Assembly: GCA_004555535.1 (NCBI GenBank)
Contig: SFHU01000030.1
Location: forward strand, 1 to 26,825
From: Clostridiales bacterium
GTDB lineage: Bacteria > Bacillota > Clostridia > Christensenellales > Aristaeellaceae
Reading direction: 5' to 3'
Length of the DNA: 26,825 bases
The notes below the pieces were generated by a model. It worked only from the letters and a program-made list of their open reading frames with translations. It ran no database searches and was not told where the DNA came from. Below are positions 21,146 to 26,825 of this stretch, in pieces; within the stretch, counting starts at the first letter, position 1; the number at the start of each line of letters is the position of its first letter. The position numbers and the translations under genes were made by a program.

Positions 21146-23011
21146 ATGAGCATGAGGAACTTCATCAGCGCGCTTGTGTGCGCGGCCCTGCTGCTGGCGC
21201 TGCCGGTGGCCGGCGTCGCCGAGAGCCGCACCGCCTCCGCCAAGGGCTTTGGCGGCGACGTGACGGTCACCGTGACGATTGAGGACGGAAGGATTACGGA
21301 TGTCGCGGCCGAGGGCGTCAGCGAGACCCCGGCGCTGGGCGGCGAGGCGATGTCCAAGCTGGCGCAGGCGATTGTGGAGGCGCAGACGCCGTATGTGGAT
21401 ACGGTTTCCGGCGCGACCCTGACCTCCAACGCGGTCATCGAGGCGGCGGCTACGGCCTGCGCCGAGGGCGGCCTTTCCTTTGAGAAGGAGGAGGCGCCCA
21501 AGGGCGAGGACGAGACGGCGGAATGCGATGTGCTGGTCATCGGCATGGGCGCGTCCGGCTCTGTGGCGGCGCTCTCCGCCGCGGAGAACGGCGCGAAGGT
21601 CATCGGCATCGATTCCTCCGCGATGCTGGGCGGCATGGGCAATGCCGCGCAGGGCATGTTCGCCATCGGCACCAGCCTGCAGCACGAGCGCTACGGCGAT
21701 GACCTGGGCTCCGACGAGGAATACTGGTACAACAAGTTCATCGAGCAGAGCAACATGCTGGGCAACGCGAAGCTGATCCGCACGTTCGTCGCGGAGGCGA
21801 AGAACACGGTCGAATACATGCTCGACCACGATGTCGCCTTCTATCTCTCCAAGACGGCGCAGCAGATCGCGCACTTTGACGAGACGGTCATCTATCATCG
21901 CTGGAACAATGCGCAGCCGTTCGTCCACATCGGCGAATACCTGGACAAAAGCGGCGTCGACATCCGCTACAACACGACTGCGACGAGGCTGCTGACCGAT
22001 GAAACCGGCGCGGTGGCCGGCGCTGTCGCGACGAAGGCGGACGGCGGCGAGCTGACCATCAGCGCCGGTGTTGTGATCGTGGCGACGGGCAGCTTTGCGG
22101 GCAACGAGGAGATGATGCGCGAGGCGCTGGGCGCCGCGTATGACAACGTCTCCGTCATGGGCGGCTGCGACGGCTCCGGCCTGATCATGATGTATGAGGT
22201 CGGCGCGGCGAAGGGCGAGCTGCTCTCCATGAACCACGGCGTCGGCCCGAAGGCGGCCTCCGGCCCGGACGGCGGCAGCATCAAGGTGGCGACCCAGCTG
22301 ACCATGAACACGCCGTGCCTGTGGGTCAACCAGCAGGGCAAGCGCTTCATGAACGAGGACCTGCTCAAGGACACTGTCGAGTATTCGAGCGCCGTGCTCG
22401 CGCAGGGCGGCTACGCCTTCACCATCGTCGACGAGAAGACGGTCGACCGCTGGGCGGACGCTTCCTATGAGAACACCGGCTCCTGGATCCACTACTGGGA
22501 TCAGAACGGCATGCTCGACGAGGAAGGGGAGCATACCATCTATCACGCGCCCATCAGCAAGGAGGACTTCCTCGCGGACTTTGAGGTGCTGACCGAGACG
22601 GGCGACGGCATTGTCGCGCAGACCCTCGAGGAGGCCGCCGCGTTCATCGGCTGCGATCCCGCCGACCTGCTCGAGACGGTGGAGAACTACAACGGCTATG
22701 TCAGAAACGGCAAGGACGAGGAGTTCTTCAAGAGCGCCGAGGATCTGCTCTGGACGGTTGAGGAAGGCCCGTTCTACGTCACCAAGGGCTACAACGCGGT
22801 GCTGGGCGCGCTCGGCGGCGTCAACACCAATGAGAAGCTCCAGGTGCTGACCGACGACGCGAAGGTCATCCCGGGCCTGTACGCGACGGGCAACAACGTC
22901 TCCGGCATGAGCGTCGCCGCGTATGTCAACATCGAGGGCACGGGCCTGGGCTTCGCCCTGACCTCCGGCCGCCTCGCGGGCGCGAACGCTGCCGCGGCGG
23001 TTGCCGAGTAA
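21146..23011 (+). CDS. Exported FMN-binding / FAD-dependent reductase
   Basis: Flavocytochrome-c-like reductase of 621 residues with a Sec signal peptide (FISALVCAALLLALPVAG, cleaved near residue 26). Residues about 30-107 are an FMN-bind domain with the covalent flavinylation motif DTVSGATLTS (Thr91 the likely site, modified by ApbE). From residue 127 a FAD-binding-2 domain begins CDVLVIGMGASGSVAAL. VNQQGKRFMNED carries the Arg equivalent to the fumarate reductase proton donor. The fumarate-binding HTxGG and ANRLGG segments are replaced by LGALGG and NNVSGM, so the electron acceptor is probably not fumarate. No haem motif is present. An mRNA hairpin (GGCGGG-GAAAA-CCCGCC, 21110-21126) precedes the RBS. 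ATG 21146 or 21152 may be the start. The sensor pair lies directly upstream. Confidence 0.92.
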   Translation: MSMRNFISALVCAALLLALPVAGVAESRTASAKGFGGDVTVTVTIEDGRITDVAAEGVSETPALGGEAMSKLAQAIVEAQTPYVDTVSGATLTSNAVIEAAATACAEGGLSFEKEEAPKGEDETAECDVLVIGMGASGSVAALSAAENGAKVIGIDSSAMLGGMGNAAQGMFAIGTSLQHERYGDDLGSDEEYWYNKFIEQSNMLGNAKLIRTFVAEAKNTVEYMLDHDVAFYLSKTAQQIAHFDETVIYHRWNNAQPFVHIGEYLDKSGVDIRYNTTATRLLTDETGAVAGAVATKADGGELTISAGVVIVATGSFAGNEEMMREALGAAYDNVSVMGGCDGSGLIMMYEVGAAKGELLSMNHGVGPKAASGPDGGSIKVATQLTMNTPCLWVNQQGKRFMNEDLLKDTVEYSSAVLAQGGYAFTIVDEKTVDRWADASYENTGSWIHYWDQNGMLDEEGEHTIYHAPISKEDFLADFEVLTETGDGIVAQTLEEAAAFIGCDPADLLETVENYNGYVRNGKDEEFFKSAEDLLWTVEEGPFYVTKGYNAVLGALGGVNTNEKLQVLTDDAKVIPGLYATGNNVSGMSVAAYVNIEGTGLGFALTSGRLAGANAAAAVAE

Positions 23012-23038
23012 GCTGACATGCAGAAAACAACAAAAAAG

Positions 23039-23076
23039 CGCTGCCGCAGGTACATGGCCTGCGGCAGCGTTTGTTT
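23039..23076 (+). terminator. Bidirectional terminator between convergent genes
   Basis: A perfect 12-bp stem CGCTGCCGCAGG/CCTGCGGCAGCG with a 7-base loop, followed by TTTGTTT. A-rich sequence on the other side (AACAACAAAAAAG) makes it usable from the minus strand too, for the carboxypeptidase gene. Confidence 0.85.
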
Positions 23077-23107
23077 GAGTTCAACCCTGCAGGCTCGCCG
23101 CACGGGC

Positions 23108-24577
23108 TCACCGCAGGTACCGGGGCCTGATGGGATCGATCTTCGGGGACTTGGCGCGCTTGTGCCTGTGCCGGCGCACGAAGCGGACCAGCAGGATGAT
23201 CACGATCAGCAGGATGGAGGGCGGGACGAGGTCATCCCAGAAGAAGCGGGGCCAGGGGTTCTCGTCCGCGGCGGTGTAGGCCTCGATCTGCGCGAGCGTG
23301 GGCGGCGCATCCTCGCGCGCGGCGATGGAGCGCGTGGCGACCAGCTCATACTCAGCCGTGCCCTTGTTTTCGGAATAGAAGGTCAGGATGCCCATAACAT
23401 CGCCGGCGTTGATGGGCGCCTGGAAGGCGCGCGTCCACTCGATCGAGGAAATCTGGCTGAAGTTCTCGCGCAGCAGGTCGATCGTGGAGGAATTGCCGAT
23501 GATCGTCATGTCCTTCTCCGGATCGACGGCGCGGATGCCGAGCGTCAGCTCGCCGTGATTCTCATCATCCAGGGCGAAGCCGGTGATGTCGATGACGCGC
23601 GGGGATTCCGCGTAGAGCGATTCCGGGCTGATCGATTCGATCTGGGAGAAGCCGTATTCGAAGAGGCGCTTCGTGTCGATGTAGCGGCGGGTGTCGCCGT
23701 CGTAGAGGACGACGGAGATCAGGTTGATGCTGCCGTAGCTCGCCGCGCCGATGAAGCAGTAGCCCGCGTCGATGGTGTAGCCGGTCTTGATGCCGGTCGC
23801 GTAGCGGTAATAGTAATCGCTGGAGGGATCAAGGATGCGCGTCGCGCCGACGATGGTGCGCCGGGGATGGCCGGCGGAGCCGTCCTCCTTCTGGGTGGCG
23901 GGCATGTCGTAGGTCGTCTGGCTGACGATGGAGGCGAAGCGTTCGTCGCGCATCGCGGCGCGGGCGATGATGGACAGATCACGCGCCGTCGTGTAATGGC
24001 TGACGTCCTGCACGCCGGAGGGGTTGGTGAAGTGCGTGTCCTCTGAGCAGCCGAGCATCTGCGCCGTCCGGTTCATGAGATCGGCGAAGGCGTCGATGCT
24101 ACCGCAGAGGTATTCGGCGATGGCGTTGGCCGCCTCGTTGCCGGAGATGACGAGCATCGCGGAGATCAGATCGAGCATGGCGACCTGCTCGCCCGCGACC
24201 AGCGGCACCTTCTGATAGCCCTCCGGCACCAGATCGATTGCGTTTTGGGAGACGGTGACGACGTCGTTTTCAAGGTCGGACATCTGCAGGGCGATGTAGG
24301 CGGTCATGATCTTGGTTGTCGAGGCGGGATACATGATCTCGTCGGCGTTCTTTTCAAAGAGCACATCGCCGGTGTCCGCCTCGATGAGAATCGCGCTGCG
24401 GGCGTAGAGCATGTCCCCGTCGAGCAGCTCGGGGTGGTTTTCGTCGTAGGGAATGGCATCCGCCGGCAGCTCCGGCGCGACAAAGCGCCGCACCTCCTCC
24501 TCTTCCGCGCTGGCGGGGGAGAGGGCGGCAAACGTCAGCGCCAGACACAGCAGCAGCGCAAGCGGGCGTTGGGACAA
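23108..24577 (-). CDS. D-alanyl-D-alanine carboxypeptidase (penicillin-binding protein, DacA family)
   Basis: Serine D,D-carboxypeptidase trimming peptidoglycan pentapeptides outside the membrane. The 489-residue protein has a Sec signal peptide (LALLLCLALTFAALSPASA). The three active-site motifs are Ser86-x-x-Lys89 in YPASTTKIM, SGN (145-147) and KTG (264-266). A C-terminal transmembrane anchor (ILLIVIILLVRFV) is followed by a basic tail. The start is TTG at 24577, with GGAGGG six bases upstream; no in-frame ATG or GTG competes. It is transcribed from its own promoter, divergent from the OmpR-type regulator. Between the KTG motif and the anchor is a long C-terminal domain (about 290-430), as in DacF/DacA relatives. 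Confidence 0.94.
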   Translation of the reverse strand: MSQRPLALLLCLALTFAALSPASAEEEEVRRFVAPELPADAIPYDENHPELLDGDMLYARSAILIEADTGDVLFEKNADEIMYPASTTKIMTAYIALQMSDLENDVVTVSQNAIDLVPEGYQKVPLVAGEQVAMLDLISAMLVISGNEAANAIAEYLCGSIDAFADLMNRTAQMLGCSEDTHFTNPSGVQDVSHYTTARDLSIIARAAMRDERFASIVSQTTYDMPATQKEDGSAGHPRRTIVGATRILDPSSDYYYRYATGIKTGYTIDAGYCFIGAASYGSINLISVVLYDGDTRRYIDTKRLFEYGFSQIESISPESLYAESPRVIDITGFALDDENHGELTLGIRAVDPEKDMTIIGNSSTIDLLRENFSQISSIEWTRAFQAPINAGDVMGILTFYSENKGTAEYELVATRSIAAREDAPPTLAQIEAYTAADENPWPRFFWDDLVPPSILLIVIILLVRFVRRHRHKRAKSPKIDPIRPRYLR

Positions 24578-24651
24578 GAGATTCCCTCCATCTATTTCTT
24601 CATGGCACGGGGCCGATTCATTCGGGCGCAGAGCGCAAAGGTCTTCTTCAT

Positions 24652-24680
24652 ACTATACCACTTTTGAACGCGATTGTACA
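24652..24680 (-). promoter_or_regulatory. Promoter of the carboxypeptidase gene
   Basis: On the minus strand TGTACA (24680-24675) and TATAGT (24657-24652) with a 17-base spacer and TGG ahead of the -10 box. Confidence 0.55.
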
Positions 24681-24771
24681 GAGCGGGTGCGCGACTCCGG
24701 GCGTATTATTGCAAATTTATGTCGTTCAGACCGAAATGTTACAAAAAGTGCGAAAAAATATTTCCGATATC

Positions 24772-24801
24772 TTGATTTTTTGCGGGGTTATGCGTTACAA
24801 T
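24772..24801 (+). promoter_or_regulatory. Promoter of the OmpR-type two-component genes
   Basis: TTGATT (24772-24777) and TACAAT (24796-24801) with an 18-base spacer, about 65 bases ahead of the start codon. The 24681-24771 interval between the divergent promoters is AT-rich and holds no gene I can see. Confidence 0.55.
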
Positions 24802-24866
24802 AGGTTTATATTCATTGGATGTTGAAATGCGCGCCCTCGGGCGCGGGAGTAATGGGGAATGACACT

Positions 24867-25562
24867 ATGCCGAAGAAGATTTTGCTGGTGGATGACGAGC
24901 CGCTGATCCTCAAGGGGCTCAAGTACAGCCTGGAGCAGGATGGCTATCTGACGGATTCCGCGATGGACGGAGAAGAGGCGCTGGCCAAGGTTTTTTCCGA
25001 CAATTATGATATGGTGCTGCTGGACGTGATGCTTCCCGGTGTCGACGGCATCGAGGTGTGCCAGCGGATCCGCGAGCGCTCCAACGTGCCCATCATCATG
25101 CTGACAGCCAAGGGCGAGGACATGGACAAGATTCTGGGCCTTGAATACGGCGCGGACGACTACATGACCAAGCCGTTCAATATTCTGGAGGTTAAGGCGC
25201 GCATCAAGTCCATCCTGCGCCGCAGCCAGCCGGTGCACGAGGCGCTCGAGGAGAAGCGCATCGTGCGGGTGCACGACCTTGAGGTCAACTGCCAGAGCCG
25301 CACGGTCTCGCTGGCTGGAGAGCCTGTGCGCCTGACGGCGAAGGAGTTTGACCTGCTGCAGCTGCTCATCACGCACAGGGGCAAGGTGTACAGCCGCGAG
25401 GAGCTGCTGGAGACGGTCTGGAAATACGACTACATGGGCGATATGCGCACGGTCGATGTGCACATCCGCCGCCTGCGCGAGAAGATTGAGCGCGACAACG
25501 CGCGGCTGGAGTTCATCCTGACCAAATGGGGAGTGGGTTATTATTTTACGGACAAAGACTAA
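24867..25562 (+). CDS. OmpR/PhoB-family response regulator
   Basis: DNA-binding response regulator of 231 residues. The receiver domain has KKILLVDDEP, phosphoacceptor Asp53 in MVLLDVMLPG and Lys102 in MTKPF. The C-terminal winged helix has LTAKEFDLLQLLITHRG, YSREELLETVW and RTVDVHIRRLREKIE, the standard Trans_reg_C marks. ATG 24867 is chosen because GGGGAA lies nine bases upstream; ATG 24852 is also in frame. Its last 23 bases overlap the sensor kinase frame, so the two are a pair. The subfamily (WalR, PhoP or other) cannot be settled by eye. Confidence 0.94.
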   Translation: MPKKILLVDDEPLILKGLKYSLEQDGYLTDSAMDGEEALAKVFSDNYDMVLLDVMLPGVDGIEVCQRIRERSNVPIIMLTAKGEDMDKILGLEYGADDYMTKPFNILEVKARIKSILRRSQPVHEALEEKRIVRVHDLEVNCQSRTVSLAGEPVRLTAKEFDLLQLLITHRGKVYSREELLETVWKYDYMGDMRTVDVHIRRLREKIERDNARLEFILTKWGVGYYFTDKD

Positions 25563-26825
25563 CCCGTTTTACTCCGTCCGAACCAAAATACTGATCGCTT
25601 TCCTGCTGGTGATCGGCGTGTCCTTCTATGCGGTGGCCGCCTCGACGATCCGGCTGGTCAGCGATTCTCTTTTTCAGGACACGGTCCGCCGGCAGAAGAC
25701 GGAGGCGGCGGAGCTGGCCGCAGCGCTGCAAAGCCGGCTTGAAAGCGAGACGGCGGACGCCTTTTATGTCCGGCTGCTGCAGGCGGCCCGGGAGAGCGGC
25801 GGCCGTCTTTTGATTGTGGATGGCGACGGCAAGGTGCAGTTTGACACCTTTGACGAGCGCTGCGGCGTCAGACTGGCGCTCTCCGAGGTCTTCGAGGTCA
25901 TCACGGGCGAGGCGGACTCGGCGCACGGCTTCCATCTCCAGGATGGCGGCGGGAAGACGCAGGCGCCCTCCGTGTTCGACGGGCTGACCGGGCGGGACAC
26001 GGGCCGCGTCTGGCGGGGCTGCTTCGTGCAGGCACTCGGGGAGGACGGCGGCAGCGGCGCGCTGGTGTTGATCGTCTCCGTGCAGGACACGGTCGATTCG
26101 CTGGTCTCCCTGCGGGATAGGATGATCGGCATCTCGCTGGCGGCGCTGGCGGTCGTGCTGCTGCTCGCGGGCCTGATTTCGGGCATCGTCACGCGCCCGG
26201 TCGCGGAGCTGAGCGCGGGCATCGAGCGCATGGCCAAGGGCGACTATCAGCACCGCGTGCATGTCCAGGGCCGGGGCGAGATGGCGCAGCTGGCCGAGGC
26301 GTTCAACCAGATGAGCGAGCAGGTGCACAACCTCGACGAGGCGCGCAACCAGTTCGTCTCCAACGCCTCCCACGAGCTCAAAACGCCGCTGACGACGATC
26401 AAGATCCTCGTGGAATCCATGATGTATCAGGACAACATGGATCCGGAGCTTCAAAGGGAGTTTTTGGGGGATATCGACAGGGAGATCGACCGCCTGTCCT
26501 CCGTCGTCGGGGATCTGCTGACGCTGGTGCACATTGACAGCCACAAGCTCAAGCTGCGCCGCGAGCGGATGCTCCTCTCGGAGACGGTGCGCGAGAGCGT
26601 GCGCCGGCTGACGCCGCTGGCGAAAAAGCGCGGACAGGAGCTGGAAACGTCGATTGCGGACGACTGCGAGATGTTTGCCGACCCGGGCAAGCTGGCGCAG
26701 GTCTGCTACAACATCATCGAGAACGCCATCAAATACACGCCCGACGGCGGAAAGGTCTCCGTCTCCCTGCGCCGCGAGGGGCGCGATGCCGTGCTGGAGA
26801 TCGCGGACACGGGCGTCGGCATCCC
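25540..26825 (+). CDS. HAMP-domain sensor histidine kinase (3' truncated by window edge; non-canonical start)
   Basis: Partner kinase of the OmpR-type regulator, running off the window. From the proposed start, transmembrane segment 1 is ILIAFLLVIGVSFYAVAAS, followed by an external sensor region of about 150 residues. TM2 is GISLAALAVVLLLAGLISGIV. Then come a HAMP domain and HisKA with FVSNASHELKTPLTTIK (His278). The ATPase N box is NIIENAIKYT and G1 is ADTGVGI. The frame is open from 25522 but has no ATG, GTG or TTG before GTG 25609, which lies inside TM1 and would cut it. ATT 25540 with GGGGAG six bases upstream is the best start (ATT 25543 next), as in infC. A base error near 25540 would be the alternative. 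Confidence 0.88.
   Translation, partial: MILRTKTNPFYSVRTKILIAFLLVIGVSFYAVAASTIRLVSDSLFQDTVRRQKTEAAELAAALQSRLESETADAFYVRLLQAARESGGRLLIVDGDGKVQFDTFDERCGVRLALSEVFEVITGEADSAHGFHLQDGGGKTQAPSVFDGLTGRDTGRVWRGCFVQALGEDGGSGALVLIVSVQDTVDSLVSLRDRMIGISLAALAVVLLLAGLISGIVTRPVAELSAGIERMAKGDYQHRVHVQGRGEMAQLAEAFNQMSEQVHNLDEARNQFVSNASHELKTPLTTIKILVESMMYQDNMDPELQREFLGDIDREIDRLSSVVGDLLTLVHIDSHKLKLRRERMLLSETVRESVRRLTPLAKKRGQELETSIADDCEMFADPGKLAQVCYNIIENAIKYTPDGGKVSVSLRREGRDAVLEIADTGVGI

Noticed and set aside
19552..21672. 706-codon open frame on the minus strand
   Set aside because: Antisense to the LytTR/GHKL pair and the reductase, which have clear motifs; no ribosome binding site or domain.
23018..24046. 342-codon plus-strand frame opposite the carboxypeptidase gene
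   Set aside because: The minus strand encodes SxxK, SxN and KTG motifs in one frame; the plus-strand frame starts inside the terminator hairpin.
25522..25562. Programmed frameshift joining the response regulator to the sensor kinase
   Set aside because: No slippery heptamer or downstream structure was seen, and separate regulator and kinase with overlapping genes is the normal arrangement.

Overview
The window is GC-rich bacterial chromosome (by eye well above 60 % G+C in most genes). It looks like a high-GC member of the Bacillota, class Clostridia. The evidence is the Firmicutes-type order dnaJ-prmA-rsmE-mtaB-HIT, a PyrR-attenuated pyr operon with PyrK and a type 1B PyrD, strong AGGAGG ribosome binding sites, TTGACA/TATAAT promoters with 16-18 bp spacers, a DUF4236 protein, and anaerobe-type proteins (flavodiiron-rubredoxin fusion, FMN/FAD reductase, several radical SAM enzymes). 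A closer placement is not justified from sequence reading alone.

Layout. (1) 2-5694: 3' part of dnaJ, prmA, rsmE, a DUF4236 protein with a Lys/Ser/Thr-rich linker, mtaB and a HIT protein; this is protein quality control, translation and tRNA modification. (2) 5803-8843: a MATE exporter, then a monocistronic flavodiiron-rubredoxin fusion carrying a twin-arginine signal peptide. (3) 8904-14645: the pyrimidine operon pyrR-pyrB-pyrC-pyrF-pyrK-pyrD, with its own promoter, a PyrR-type RNA attenuator and a hairpin/U-tract end. (4) 14646-15178: an AT-rich gene-poor stretch ending in a promoter. (5) 15179-18161: a compact cluster of PqqD-like chaperone, 150-residue precursor-like protein, HPr-kinase-like P-loop protein and radical SAM/SPASM enzyme, with an intrinsic terminator after the precursor gene. 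I read it as a RiPP-like peptide modification system, and it is the most interesting item here. (6) 18278-18448: tRNA-Asn with promoter and terminator. (7) 18494-23076: a cupin, an AgrA/AgrC-like LytTR regulator and GHKL kinase pair, and an exported FMN/FAD reductase. (8) 23108-26825: a D,D-carboxypeptidase on the minus strand, divergent from an OmpR-type response regulator and a sensor kinase that runs off the window.

Working together. The pyr genes cover UMP synthesis from carbamoyl phosphate except carAB and pyrE, which are not in this window. In the peptide cluster, the PqqD protein would bind the KP-x5-EF leader-like N-terminus of the precursor and present it to the radical SAM enzyme; the HPr-kinase-like protein could phosphorylate or otherwise act on the peptide. 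No transporter, protease or immunity gene lies with it. The exported flavodiiron protein and the exported flavin reductase both suggest redox chemistry outside the cytoplasmic membrane. The two signalling pairs sit next to likely envelope targets, but no direct regulatory link is visible in sequence.
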